From NCBI GenBank assembly GCA_019635875.1, contig JAHBYP010000002.1, positions 868,001-932,000 on the forward strand: 64,000 bases of DNA. The letters run 5' to 3'. Under the pieces are notes generated by a model. That model had not been told where the DNA came from. It searched no databases and saw nothing but the letters and a program-made list of their open reading frames with translations. The position numbers and the translations under genes are program-made. The stretch is from Alphaproteobacteria bacterium (GTDB lineage Bacteria; Pseudomonadota; Alphaproteobacteria; Reyranellales; Reyranellaceae). Positions 16,402 through 25,082 of this stretch are shown here, piece by piece. Numbering within the stretch: the stretch's first letter is position 1; each line of letters begins with the position of its first letter.

Positions 16402-16920
16402 ATGTGCGCCGCGACAACCAGCGGTACAAGGAAGCAAGAGATCAGCACGAACATTGCGCGAGCGCTGCACCCTGGCGCAGACTCTGTTGCCCTGTCCATT
16501 CTCCCGGATCGGATCGCGTTGGCGGATTGCACTGTCGTCACCGGCAACGAGACCGCCGGCTGCACATTGTCGGCGCCGGGCCAAACCCTCACGATCCAGG
16601 GGGCTGCCACCCTGAACGGCTACATCAACATGACGGGCGCGGGCACGGTGCTGACTGTCGACAATGGCGGGACCTTTCGGTTTCTCGCGGGTCAACCGGG
16701 CCAGCCTGCAAACTCCGCCATTACCGTGTCGGGGATGAACGGAGTCGTCATCAACAACGGAACCTTGACCTTCGCCAACGCGACCAACACGGCGCTCGAT
16801 CTGCTCGTGCTCAGTGGAACGGGGTTCAATGTAGTCAATGGCGCAACGGGAGTAGTTTCCAACAACAGCACCAACGGCTTCGCCAATGCCGTCAGCAACG
16901 CGCCAACGAAGCGAGGGATG
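16402..16920 (+). pseudogene. Remnant of an adhesin/autotransporter-like beta-helix gene
   Basis: An open frame without a normal gene structure. Its translation, unlike that of the neighbours, is rich in Gly, Asn, Thr and Val and has the repeated short-strand rhythm of a beta-helix: TLTIQGAATLNGYINMTGAG, VLTVDNGGTFRFLAG, VVINNGTLTFANATNTALD. No convincing signal peptide precedes it and no barrel follows; the frame runs into the GST gene in another phase. The base composition is visibly lower in G+C than around it. It could be a decayed or partly transferred large surface protein. The ends are approximate. Confidence 0.4.
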
Positions 16921-16924
16921 ATTC

Positions 16925-17590
16925 ATGTCGATGCGGCTCTTTTCAGGTCCACTGAGCATGTTCGGCGCCAAGGCGGAGATCGCCGCGCTGGAGAAGGGCC
17001 TCGACGTCAAGGTCGAGATGGTGGCCTTCGACATGAAGGCGCTGTACGAGCCCAAGCATCCCGAGGTGCTGCGCGTCAACCCCAAGCGCCAGGTGCCGGT
17101 GCTGATCGACGGCGATCTCGAGATCTTCGATTCGACGCAGATCTTCGAGTACTTCGAGGAGATCAGGCCGCAGCCGCCGCTTTGGCCCACCAGCGTCAAG
17201 GGCCGCGCCCGGGCGCGGCTCCTGGAGATGAAGTCCGATGAGGTCTTCTTTCCACACATCATCCGGCTGATGGGTCTGCAGCGCAGCCTCGACGAGCCGG
17301 CAGCTGTCACGGCGATCGCCGCGGCGATTGCCTACGACCGCGAGATGGAGGCGCTGCTGGCCGACGATCGCGAGTACCTGGCCGGCGATTTCTCCTACGC
17401 CGACATCGCCTTCTACATGGCGCAGTTCTTTGCCGACCGGCTGGGCGCGCCGATGCCGGCCGATGTCGGCCGGCTGCTGGCGTGGCGCGAGCGCATGACG
17501 GCGCGGCCGGCGGTGCGCCAGGTGGCCACTGCCATGGCGCGCTTTCTCGTCTCCGTCGGCGGTCGCAAGCCCGGCTTCATCGCCGTCTGA
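16925..17590 (+). CDS. Glutathione S-transferase family protein
   Basis: A 221-aa GST. The thioredoxin-like N-terminal domain shows the conserved RQVPVLIDGDLEIFDSTQIFEYFEE region (glutathione site: cis-Pro in VPVL and the D-S of FDSTQI). The helical C-terminal domain contains the N-capping motif region YLAGDFSYADIAFYMAQFF. The ATG at 16925 is preceded by GAGGGATGATT. Cytosolic; substrate unknown. It begins directly after the adhesin-like remnant. Confidence 0.88.
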   Translation: MSMRLFSGPLSMFGAKAEIAALEKGLDVKVEMVAFDMKALYEPKHPEVLRVNPKRQVPVLIDGDLEIFDSTQIFEYFEEIRPQPPLWPTSVKGRARARLLEMKSDEVFFPHIIRLMGLQRSLDEPAAVTAIAAAIAYDREMEALLADDREYLAGDFSYADIAFYMAQFFADRLGAPMPADVGRLLAWRERMTARPAVRQVATAMARFLVSVGGRKPGFIAV

Positions 17591-17655
17591 CCAGTCCGGA
17601 ACCTGCGTCGGCTGCGGACGTTGGCGGTCGATAGCCGCAGCAACGGAGGCAGGCC

Positions 17656-18087
17656 ATGCATGTCAGCGACGCCATGACGCGCGACGTCCAGATCGCCAAC
17701 CCCGACCAGACCATCCAGCAGGCGGCCAAGCTGATGGCCAGCATCGACGCCGGCGTCCTTCCCGTGGGCGACAAGGACAAGCTCGTGGGCATGATCACCG
17801 ACCGCGATATCGCGATCCGTGCCGTGGCCGACGGCAAGGGGCCCGACACAAGGGTGCGCGACGTGATGAGCAAGGAAGTGAAGTACTGCTTCGAGGACGA
17901 GACCGTCGAGGCGGTGTCGCGCAACATGGGCGACCAGCAGATCCGCCGCCTGCCGGTGGTCAGCCGCGACAAGCGGCTGGTCGGCATCCTCTCGCTCGGC
18001 GACGTCGCAACGACGCGCGACAGCGGCCATGCCGGCCAGGCGCTCAAGGGCATCTCGCGGCCGGGTGGTGCGCACAACCAGCATTGA
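17656..18087 (+). CDS. CBS-domain pair protein
   Basis: A 143-aa protein made of two CBS domains (MHVSDAMTRDVQIANPDQTI..., GVLPVGDKDKLVGMITDRDI and VRDVMSKEVKYCFEDETVEA..., IRRLPVVSRDKRLVGILSLGD). Such pairs bind adenosine nucleotides and sense energy or redox state; stand-alone ones are often stress-induced. No fused enzyme domain. It precedes a secreted CHRD protein with a palindrome between them. Confidence 0.92.
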   Translation: MHVSDAMTRDVQIANPDQTIQQAAKLMASIDAGVLPVGDKDKLVGMITDRDIAIRAVADGKGPDTRVRDVMSKEVKYCFEDETVEAVSRNMGDQQIRRLPVVSRDKRLVGILSLGDVATTRDSGHAGQALKGISRPGGAHNQH

Positions 18088-18131
18088 GGCGGCTTCGGCA
18101 ACCCTGGAGAGAACGGGGACGTTTCCTGGCC

Positions 18132-18145
18132 AGGGGACGTCCCCT
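18132..18145. promoter_or_regulatory. GGGGACGT palindrome before the CHRD gene
   Basis: AGGGGACGTCCCCT is a perfect 14-bp palindrome. A direct partial copy, GGGGACGTTTCC, lies at 18115-18126. The pair lies in the 75-bp gap between the CBS and CHRD genes. It could be an operator or part of a small REP-like repeat; neither can be decided from this window. Confidence 0.4.
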
Positions 18146-18162
18146 CTGTCTGGAGCAAGCCG

Positions 18163-18612
18163 ATGTTCTCACGCATCCTGATCGCCGCCGCCGCCGGATT
18201 GCTGGCCGCGGGCGGCATGGTGCTGGCGCAGGGCGGCCAGGGCCCGTCCGATCGCCGCGTCACCGCCTCGCTCACTGGCGCCAAGGAGGTGCCCCCGGCG
18301 CAGACCGCCGGCTCGGGCACGGTTGAAGGCGTGGTCAACATGGCCAGCCGCGAGCTGACCTGGAACATCAAGTGCAGCGGGCTGAGCGGGCCGGTGACGG
18401 GCATGCACTTCCACGGACCGGCCAGCGAGGCCCAGAACGCCGGCGTCGTGGTGCCGATCCAGGGCAGCTGCGCCGGACAGGGCACGACGGGCAAGTCGGT
18501 GATCGACCAGAACGGCCTCGCCGATCTGATCGCCGGCAAGTGGTACGTCAACGTCCATACCCAGCGCTATCCCAATGGCGAGATCCGCGGCCAGGTGGCG
18601 GTGCCGCGCTAG
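18163..18612 (+). CDS. Secreted CHRD-domain protein
   Basis: A 149-aa protein with a signal peptide (MFSRILIAAAAGLLAAGGMVLAQ) and a single CHRD domain: ASLTGAKEVPPAQTAGSGT, LTWNIKCSGLSGPVTGMHFHGPA, and a C-terminal WYVNVHTQRYPNGEIRGQV. Bacterial CHRD proteins are extracytoplasmic and of unknown function. The two Cys residues may form a disulfide. Confidence 0.9.
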   Translation: MFSRILIAAAAGLLAAGGMVLAQGGQGPSDRRVTASLTGAKEVPPAQTAGSGTVEGVVNMASRELTWNIKCSGLSGPVTGMHFHGPASEAQNAGVVVPIQGSCAGQGTTGKSVIDQNGLADLIAGKWYVNVHTQRYPNGEIRGQVAVPR

Positions 18613-18643
18613 CTAGAGTGACGCACGCAATATCAAGACTCAT

Positions 18644-18714
18644 CCTGTCATCGCGAGCGCCGCGAGGGATCCAGGAAGGCTGCCTGGATCCCTCGCTGCG
18701 CTCGGGATGACAGG
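18644..18714. repeat. Palindromic intergenic repeat (type A), copy 2
   Basis: Outer arms CCTGTCATCGCGAGCGCCGCG and CGCTGCGCTCGGGATGACAGG; the left arm carries a few changes relative to the consensus. It lies between the convergent CHRD and TonB-receptor genes. Confidence 0.9.
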
Positions 18715-18752
18715 TGCATCTGATTGGCCGCTCGTGGCTCTAGCGCGGCTGT

Positions 18753-20711
18753 CTAAAACGTGAAGCGCGTGCCCAGTGTCAGGTTGATGCCGGGCAGCGG
18801 CGCGGCGTTCTTGATGAACGAGGTGTGCGCGATGGCATGCTCGTTCAGCAGATTGTTGGCGCGCAGGTAGACCTGCCAGGTATTGATCGGGTTGAACTGC
18901 CCGCCATAGGCGATGCCGACGTTGAGCATGTTGTAGCCCGGCGTGGCGGTCTCGACCGGCGCCACGTGGCCCTGGCCGAAGACGTGATAGAACTGCACGA
19001 AGCCGCTCAGGCTTCCCGGACCAATTTCGTGGCGCGCGTCGATGCGGGCGCCGAGGCGGCCGGGCGGAATGCGCGGGAGGTTGTCGCTGTTGGTCAGCCG
19101 CGCGCGCACGTAGTCGCCGAACACCGAGACGTCGATATTGTCGTTGACCGCGTACTTCGCCTCGGCCTCCAGGCCGTAGAGCTCGGCATCGGCCTGGCGG
19201 AAGTTGATCACGCGCAGGTCGTCCATGATCGCACCGGTGTCGGACTGGAAGATGAAGTTGTTCACCACGTTACGATAGACGCTGACGCCGAACTGCAGCG
19301 CGCCGGTCTTCTTGCGCAGGCCGATCTCCAGATTGTACGAGGTCTCGGGCCGCAGGTTGACGTCGCCGACCTCGAACTGCCCGGTGGCGATGTGCGGGCC
19401 GTTGGCGAACAGCTCCTCGGCCGTCGGCAGGCGCTGCGAGCGCGAGAAGGCGATGGTGGCGGCATAGCCCGGCGCGAAGTCCCACGTGCCGCTGATCGAG
19501 GCGGAGAAGCCGTCGTGCCGGCGGGTGGGCAGATCGCCCGTGGGCCGGATGTGCTGCCAGTCGTAGCGCAGCCCGCCTTCGACGTGGAACTGGCCGAAGC
19601 TGTAGCGCTCGATGAGGAAGAGGCCGAAGCTTTGCGTCAGGGTCGGCGGCAGGAAGGCCTCGTCGCCGATCGCGGTGAAGTCGCGCCGCAAGCCCTGCAC
19701 GCCGGCCACCCCGCGCAGCCCGTCGAACAGGCGGTGGACCACCTCGAGCCGGCCGTCGAAGGCGTGGTTGTGGAAGGTCGTGGCGATCGACTCGTCCTCG
19801 ACCTCCTGGTGCTGATACCAGACATTGGCCAGCCGGAAGCGCACCTTCTCGATGCCGTCGAACGGCTCGCGCACCTCGCCGCGCATGTCGAGCCGCTGGC
19901 TGCGCATGTTGATGAGCACGGTCTCCTCGTTGGGCAGGCCGTACTGGCTGCGGTACTCGCCGTAGGCCGCCCCGACGTAGCCCCAGCTGTCGATCCACGA
20001 CGTGCCGGCACTGAAGTTCCAGCCGTTGTTGAACGAGTTGCGCACGCGCCGCGACGGCGGATCGCCAAATCCCCTGGCGGTGTAGTAGTCCTGGGCGTTG
20101 CGCGCCGTGCCCTCGAGCCGCGCCGCGACGTTGCCGTGCCCGACGGTGAAGCCGAGGAAGCCGGCGATCTCCTCGGCGCTGCTGTTGAAGTGCAGGCCGG
20201 TGTCGGCCTGGTAGCCGCGTGTCGGTACCGCGGTCGGGATCCGCGAATCGATGACGTTGACCACGCCGCCGATCGCGCCGCCGCCGTACAGCAGCGTCGA
20301 CGGGCCCTTGAGGATCTCGATCTGCCGCGCGCCGAACGGATCGCTGGTGACGGCGTGGTCCGGGCTCACCGAGGCGGCGTCTAGGGTGTCGACGCCGTCG
20401 TTGAGCACCCGCACGCGCGGGCCATCGAAGCCGCGGATGATCGGGCGGCTGGCGCCGGCGCCGAAATGGCTCGACGTCACCCCCGGCACCTCGCGCACCG
20501 TCTCGCCCAGTGTCGCAGCGCGCCGCTGATCGAGGCCCGGGCCGGCGAGCACCGATGCCGGCGCGGCGACGTCGTCGAGGCTGCGCGACAGCGGTATGCC
20601 GGTCACTTCCAGCGGCGGCAGGGTGATGGTCGGCGAGGTGGTTTGTGCGATCGAAGGGGCGGCGACCAGAAGGCCGGAAAAGGCGAGAATAGTCTTTCGA
20701 ATCATGGACAT
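18753..20711 (-). CDS. TonB-dependent outer-membrane receptor, ZnuD-like (zinc uptake)
   Basis: A 652-aa receptor with signal peptide (ends SIAQ). The plug domain reads LGETVREVPGVTSSHFGAGA, SRPIIRGFDGPRVRVLNDGV and DTLDAASVSPDHAVTSDP, followed by IEILKGPSTLLYGGGAIGGVVNV. These blocks, especially S.SPDHAV, are those of the ZnuD zinc receptors. The rest is a 22-strand barrel ending in the terminal aromatic LTLGTRFTF. The ATG at 20711 follows GGGGGA. A Zur-like palindrome lies 30-47 bp upstream, in keeping with induction under zinc shortage. Other metal or haem ligands remain possible. Confidence 0.87.
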   Translation of the reverse strand: MSMIRKTILAFSGLLVAAPSIAQTTSPTITLPPLEVTGIPLSRSLDDVAAPASVLAGPGLDQRRAATLGETVREVPGVTSSHFGAGASRPIIRGFDGPRVRVLNDGVDTLDAASVSPDHAVTSDPFGARQIEILKGPSTLLYGGGAIGGVVNVIDSRIPTAVPTRGYQADTGLHFNSSAEEIAGFLGFTVGHGNVAARLEGTARNAQDYYTARGFGDPPSRRVRNSFNNGWNFSAGTSWIDSWGYVGAAYGEYRSQYGLPNEETVLINMRSQRLDMRGEVREPFDGIEKVRFRLANVWYQHQEVEDESIATTFHNHAFDGRLEVVHRLFDGLRGVAGVQGLRRDFTAIGDEAFLPPTLTQSFGLFLIERYSFGQFHVEGGLRYDWQHIRPTGDLPTRRHDGFSASISGTWDFAPGYAATIAFSRSQRLPTAEELFANGPHIATGQFEVGDVNLRPETSYNLEIGLRKKTGALQFGVSVYRNVVNNFIFQSDTGAIMDDLRVINFRQADAELYGLEAEAKYAVNDNIDVSVFGDYVRARLTNSDNLPRIPPGRLGARIDARHEIGPGSLSGFVQFYHVFGQGHVAPVETATPGYNMLNVGIAYGGQFNPINTWQVYLRANNLLNEHAIAHTSFIKNAAPLPGINLTLGTRFTF

Positions 20712-20740
20712 ACGCGTCCCCCAAGCGGCTGCTTTCCAGG

Positions 20741-20758
20741 GAACGTTATAACATTACA
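20741..20758. promoter_or_regulatory. Candidate Zur box upstream of the TonB receptor
   Basis: The site reads TGTAATGTTATAACGTTC on the receptor strand, an imperfect palindrome around TTATAA. Proteobacterial Zur boxes are AT-rich palindromes containing ATGTTATA..TATAACAT, which this resembles strongly and which stands out in very GC-rich surroundings. Its position 30 bp before the start codon fits a repressor site. Confidence 0.6.
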
Positions 20759-20803
20759 TATCGCTCGTGAAGACAATTCAGGCGGGCTTCGCCTGATCCG
20801 ACT

Positions 20804-21166
20804 TCAAAGCTTTGTGGCGAGCCGGGTGAGGAAGGTGGCGACGGTGGGGGTCAGCTCACCATCGGCCTTGGCGGCGATCACCTTGCCGCTGGCCGAAAGC
20901 GTGGTGATGGCGATCGACCACTTCGCGGTGCCGCCGGCCGATTCGATGACGTAGTCGGTGGTCGACTGCCCGGCCTGGTAGGGCTCGAGCAGCCGCCAGC
21001 CGGTCCAGTGGAAGCGCGCGAAGCGGATGGCGGCACGGTCGGCGGGATCGACGACGTTGCCGTCGGGGTCGAACAGGGTGACGGACAGCGTCGCGGCGTC
21101 GGCCTTCTCGCCGTACTTCGCGACCAGGGCCTGGGCGATGCGCGCGACCATCGGGGACTCCGTCAT
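20804..21166 (-). CDS. Hypothetical protein (120 aa)
   Basis: I do not recognise the family. The product starts MTESPMVARIAQALVAKYGEK, has no signal peptide, and is a mixed alpha/beta cytosolic protein with FHWTGWRLLEPYQAGQSTTD in the middle and a C-terminal amphipathic helix. The ATG at 21166 is preferred over upstream in-frame codons, which run into a repeat. It lies between the ABC importer operon and the TonB receptor on the same strand, separated by repeats on one side and the Zur-like site on the other. Confidence 0.55.
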   Translation of the reverse strand: MTESPMVARIAQALVAKYGEKADAATLSVTLFDPDGNVVDPADRAAIRFARFHWTGWRLLEPYQAGQSTTDYVIESAGGTAKWSIAITTLSASGKVIAAKADGELTPTVATFLTRLATKL

Positions 21167-21189
21167 CAGTTGCGGCCGTAACTCACCAT

Positions 21190-21312
21190 ACCTTCCCCCG
21201 GAGGGGGAAGGTGGCGCGCAGCGCCGGATGGGGGACGTCGAAGACGGACACCTGCGTTCGTCTTCGACATCCCCCTTCCGCCCTTCGGGCACCTTCCCCC
21301 TCCGGGGGAAGG
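21190..21312. repeat. Composite palindromic repeat (CCTTCCCCCGGAGGGGGAAGG type)
   Basis: A 123-bp inverted structure. The outer modules CCTTCCCCCGGAGGGGGAAGG and its partner CCTTCCCCCTCCGGGGGAAGG are each palindromic, and an inner arm GGGGGACGTCGAAGACG pairs with CGTCTTCGACATCCCCC around a short loop. It separates the hypothetical gene from the ABC importer operon. Structure and sequence differ from the TCATCCCGAG family, so this is a second repeat family. Confidence 0.8.
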
Positions 21313-21316
21313 GAAT

Positions 21317-22318
21317 TTACGGATGCAGGTGGCAGGCCACGGCGCGGCCGCCGGGGCGGCCCTTGAGCAGCGGTTCCTGTGTCTTGCAGACATCCATCGC
21401 GTGCGGGCAGCGCGGGTGGAAGCGGCAGCCGGGCGGCGGCCGCAAGGCGCTCGGCACCTCGCCGGTGATGATCTGCTGTGGTCGCGTCGCCTCGAGCTCG
21501 GGATCGGGAATCGGGATCGCCGCCAGCAGGGCCCGGGTATAGGGATGCAGCGGGTCGCGATAGAGTTCGTCGCGCGTGGCGATCTCGACGATCTTGCCGA
21601 GATACATCACGGCGATGCGGTCGCTGATGTGTCGCACGACGGCGAGGTCGTGGGCGATGAAGATGTAGGTCAGGCCCAGCCGCTGCTGCAGCTCCATGAA
21701 CAGGTTCACCACCTGCGCCTGGATCGACACGTCGAGCGCCGAAACCGCCTCGTCGCAGATGATCAGCGACGGCTCGAGCGCCATGGCGCGCGCGATGCCG
21801 ATGCGCTGACGCTGGCCGCCGGAGAACTCGTGCGGGTAACGGTCGACCATGTCGGGCAACAGCCCGACCATCGAGATCAGCGCCGAGACGCGCTCGCGCA
21901 ACGCCTTGCGGTCGTTGCCCAGGCCGTGCACCTCCAGCGGCTCGCCGACGACGTCGCGCACGCGCATGCGCGGGTTCAGCGAGCCGTAGGGATCCTGGTA
22001 GACCATCTGCATGCGCCGTCGCGTATGGCGCATGCGCTCCTCGTCGTAGCCCGCGATGTCCTCGCCCTCGAAGACAATGCGGCCTTCGGTCGGCGGCAGC
22101 ATGCGCAGCACGGCCAGCCCCGTCGTCGACTTGCCGCAGCCGCTCTCGCCGACCAGGCCCAGCGTCTCGCCGCGCCTGAGGCTGAAGGAGATGCCGTCGA
22201 CCGCCTTCACCGTGGCGACCTGCTTCTGGACGATCACCCCCTTCATGACGGGGAAATGAACCTTGAGATCCTCGACGCGCAGGATCTCGTCGGATGCGGC
22301 GGTGGTGGCGTCAGGCAT
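21317..22318 (-). CDS. Peptide/opine ABC transporter ATP-binding protein (DppF/OppF type)
   Basis: A 333-aa ATPase. Walker A GESGCGKST, signature FSGGQRQRIGIARAMA, Walker B LIICDEAVSALD and the H-loop IFIAHDLAVV are intact. The C-terminal oligopeptide-specific extension with GCRFHPRCPHAMDVC (iron-sulfur-type cysteines) marks the OppF/DppF subfamily. The ATG at 22318 overlaps the stop of the preceding ATPase gene. Last gene of a five-gene importer operon. Confidence 0.92.
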   Translation of the reverse strand: MPDATTAASDEILRVEDLKVHFPVMKGVIVQKQVATVKAVDGISFSLRRGETLGLVGESGCGKSTTGLAVLRMLPPTEGRIVFEGEDIAGYDEERMRHTRRRMQMVYQDPYGSLNPRMRVRDVVGEPLEVHGLGNDRKALRERVSALISMVGLLPDMVDRYPHEFSGGQRQRIGIARAMALEPSLIICDEAVSALDVSIQAQVVNLFMELQQRLGLTYIFIAHDLAVVRHISDRIAVMYLGKIVEIATRDELYRDPLHPYTRALLAAIPIPDPELEATRPQQIITGEVPSALRPPPGCRFHPRCPHAMDVCKTQEPLLKGRPGGRAVACHLHP

Positions 22319-23300
22319 GGGCTTCGGCACGTGCCTCGAGGAAACAGGCCTTGAAGTGGCTCTCGCCCACCGCTTCGAGCGGCGGCCGCTCGTCGTGACA
22401 GCGTTGCGTCGCCATGCTGCAGCGCGCGGCGAAGGCGCAGCCCGGCGGCAGCTGGGCGAGGTTGGGCGGCTGACCCTCGATAGGCACCAGGCGCTGGCGC
22501 GTATCGCCGTCGAGCCGGGGGATCGAGGCCATCAGGCCCCTGGTATAGGGATGCCGCGGGAACTTGTAGAGGATGCGCGCCGGCGCGGTCTCGACGATGC
22601 GTCCGCCATACATCACCACGACGCGGTCGGCGTAGCGCGCCACGACGCCCAGATCGTGGGTGATCAGGATCAGCGCCGAGCCGGCCTCACGGGCCTGGTT
22701 CTTCAAGAGATCGAGGATCTGGGCCTGCACCGTGACGTCGAGCGCGGTGGTCGGCTCGTCGGCGATGATCAGCTTGGGCTGGCAGGCCAGGGCCATGGCG
22801 ATCATGGCGCGCTGGCGCATGCCGCCGGAGAACTGGTGCGGCCAGGCGTTGACGCGGGCGGCGGCATCGGGGATGCGCACGCGGCCCAGCAGCTCCTTGG
22901 CCTTGTCGATCGCCACATTCCACGGCGCCCTGCGGTGCAGGTTGATCGGCTCGCCGATCTGCTTGCCGATGGTCAGCGCCGGATTGAGCGAGCTCATCGG
23001 CTCCTGGAAGATCATGGCGATCTTGTCGCCGCGGATGGCGCGGATGCCGGAGTCGTCGAGCTTCAAGAGGTCGACGCCGTCGAAGATCACCTCGCCCCGC
23101 TCGATCCTGCCGGGCGGGTTGGGAATCAGGCGCAGGATGGACAGCGCGGTGACGCTCTTGCCCGATCCCGACTCGCCGACGATCGCCACCGTCTCGCCGG
23201 CGGCGACGTCGAAGGACACCGAATCGACGGCGGTGACCACACCGCCGTCGGTCCGGAAACGCGTCGTCAGGTCGCGGACCTGGAGGAGGGGCTCTGCCAC
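22311..23300 (-). CDS. Peptide/opine ABC transporter ATP-binding protein (DppD/OppD type)
   Basis: A 329-aa ATPase, partner of the DppF-like protein. Walker A GESGSGKSVT, signature QFSGGMRQRAMIAMALA, Walker B LIIADEPTTALD and the H-loop LILITHDLGVV are all present, with the C-terminal GCAFAARCSMATQRCHDE motif. It starts 7 bp after the binding-protein stop codon on the same strand, consistent with one transcript. Confidence 0.92.
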   Translation of the reverse strand: MAEPLLQVRDLTTRFRTDGGVVTAVDSVSFDVAAGETVAIVGESGSGKSVTALSILRLIPNPPGRIERGEVIFDGVDLLKLDDSGIRAIRGDKIAMIFQEPMSSLNPALTIGKQIGEPINLHRRAPWNVAIDKAKELLGRVRIPDAAARVNAWPHQFSGGMRQRAMIAMALACQPKLIIADEPTTALDVTVQAQILDLLKNQAREAGSALILITHDLGVVARYADRVVVMYGGRIVETAPARILYKFPRHPYTRGLMASIPRLDGDTRQRLVPIEGQPPNLAQLPPGCAFAARCSMATQRCHDERPPLEAVGESHFKACFLEARAEAHA

Positions 23301-23307
23301 GGTGCGC

Positions 23308-25005
23308 TCAGAAGCCCATCTTCTTCTTCAGGTCCTGGTCGACCCAGATGCGCGCGTAGATCGGGCCGGGGCGCACGGCACCGGCACGCAGCTCGCCGCC
23401 GTAGTTCTTCACCCACGGCCACCACGCCGAATAGACGTAGGGCGTCGGCATCCAGATGTACGGCGCTTTGTCGAGGATCTCGCGCGTCATCTCCTTGAGC
23501 ATGGCCTGCCGCTTGGACTCGTCGCGCGTGCGATAGACCTCGTCCATGCGCGCATCATAGGCCTTGTCCGACCATCCCGACGGATTCCACTGCTGGCCCG
23601 TCGTGAAGCTCTTGCGGATCGTGGTCGTCGGGTTGGTGTGGCCGTTGTTCATGAAGTAGCCGGGCGTCATCTTGCGCGTCGTCATGGCCGAGAGGAACGC
23701 GGCGTACTCCATCGGCTGGATCTCGATCTTCACGCCGATCTGCTCGAGGTAGGCGGCGATCAGCGGCAGCAGATCCATATGGTCGGGGTTGCAGGCGCAG
23801 ACCTGGACCTTGAAGCTGAAGCCGTTGGGATGGCCCGCCTCCGCCAGCAGCTTCTTGGCCTTGGCCGGGTCGTAGGTGAACAGTTCCTTCACCGAATCGG
23901 GCATCGACTCGAGCGGCTCGAAGTAGCCGACATAGTCAGGATGCATCGGGTAGGCGAAGAGCTCGGCATGGCCATTGTAGTAGGCCTTGACGATCTCCTG
24001 CTTGTTCACCGCCATATTGAGCGCGCGACGCACGCGGACGTCGTCGAACGGCTTCTGGTCGACCTGGAAGGCCATGAACGTGCCGGACTGGTTGAGCCAG
24101 CGGTTCCACTGCAGCTGCGGCGCGCTCTTCTTCAGGCTGTCGACGTTCTGCCAGCGAATCGCCTCCAGCATGTCGAGCTTGCCGGTGCGCAGCGCTGAGA
24201 TCCACGTCGCCTCGTCCTTGATCGTGCGGTAGACCACCTTGTCGAGATAGGGCAGCTGGTACTGCTTGCCGCCGATGGTCTCCTTGTCCCAGTAGTTCGG
24301 GTTGCGCGTGTAGGTGTTGGAGTTGCCCTGCACGAAATCGCCGAGCTGGAACGGCCCGGTGCCGACCACGTTCTTCCAGTTGGTGGCGCCGGCGTCGACC
24401 ACTTCCTTGGGCATGATCACCGAGAAATAGCCCCAGCCGAACCGGTAGTCCCACTCCGCGAAGTAGTCCTTGAAGGTGAAGACGACGGTGTGCTTGTCGG
24501 TCGCCTCGACCTTCTCGACATGCGCGAAGTAGTCCTTGATGCGCCGCGGGCTGCCGTTCAGCCGGTTGAAGCTGAACACCACGTCATCGGCGACGAACTC
24601 GCGCGCCTTCATCACGCCCTGCTTCTCGGGAAACATGATGCCCTTGCGCAGCTTGATCTCGACCCGGGGCGGATTCTCCTTCCACTCCCAGCTCTCGGCC
24701 AGCTCGCCGCGCATCGCCTCGTTCGACAGCCAGGCGTCCGGCACGAAGGAGAACTTGCCGCCGTTGCGCTTGGCCTTGGTCAGGTCGGCGGCGAACAGCT
24801 GCTCGTAGAACATGCCGGTGTCGTGGTTGAGCTTCCAGTTCCAGTCGTGCGGATCCCACGACAGCGCCGAAAGCGTGATGTAGACCGTGCCGACCTCCAG
24901 CGTGCCGCCGTATTTCGGCGCCGTGTTCTCGGCCAGCGCGGAAGTCGTCGCCAGCCCCAGCGCCGTCGCGCCCGCCAGCATGGTGCGCTTCAATCCCCGT
25001 ATCAT
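23308..25005 (-). CDS. ABC transporter periplasmic solute-binding protein, family 5 (peptide/nickel/opine type)
   Basis: A 565-aa SBP_bac_5 protein. The signal peptide runs MIRGLKRTMLAGATALGLATTSALA. The mature chain has the family features: KYGGTLEVG, ENPPRVEIKLRKGIMFPEK, VVGTGPFQLGDFVQGN.NTYTRNPNYW and a later RRALNMAVNKQEIV. The ATG at 25005 follows GGAGG at 6 nt; an in-frame ATG at 25017 lies before that ribosome-binding site. It defines the substrate of the importer; long family members bind oligopeptides, opines or other amides, and which cannot be read. Confidence 0.92.
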   Translation of the reverse strand: MIRGLKRTMLAGATALGLATTSALAENTAPKYGGTLEVGTVYITLSALSWDPHDWNWKLNHDTGMFYEQLFAADLTKAKRNGGKFSFVPDAWLSNEAMRGELAESWEWKENPPRVEIKLRKGIMFPEKQGVMKAREFVADDVVFSFNRLNGSPRRIKDYFAHVEKVEATDKHTVVFTFKDYFAEWDYRFGWGYFSVIMPKEVVDAGATNWKNVVGTGPFQLGDFVQGNSNTYTRNPNYWDKETIGGKQYQLPYLDKVVYRTIKDEATWISALRTGKLDMLEAIRWQNVDSLKKSAPQLQWNRWLNQSGTFMAFQVDQKPFDDVRVRRALNMAVNKQEIVKAYYNGHAELFAYPMHPDYVGYFEPLESMPDSVKELFTYDPAKAKKLLAEAGHPNGFSFKVQVCACNPDHMDLLPLIAAYLEQIGVKIEIQPMEYAAFLSAMTTRKMTPGYFMNNGHTNPTTTIRKSFTTGQQWNPSGWSDKAYDARMDEVYRTRDESKRQAMLKEMTREILDKAPYIWMPTPYVYSAWWPWVKNYGGELRAGAVRPGPIYARIWVDQDLKKKMGF

Positions 25006-25082
25006 GCGATCCTCCATTTCGTTTCGTTCGCCCGTCGCAAATGACGCGGTGGACCGCTCGTCCTGCCGCGCCTGAAACGCGC

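Noticed and set aside
18825-20384. 519-codon plus-strand frame
   Set aside because: Antisense shadow of the TonB receptor gene.
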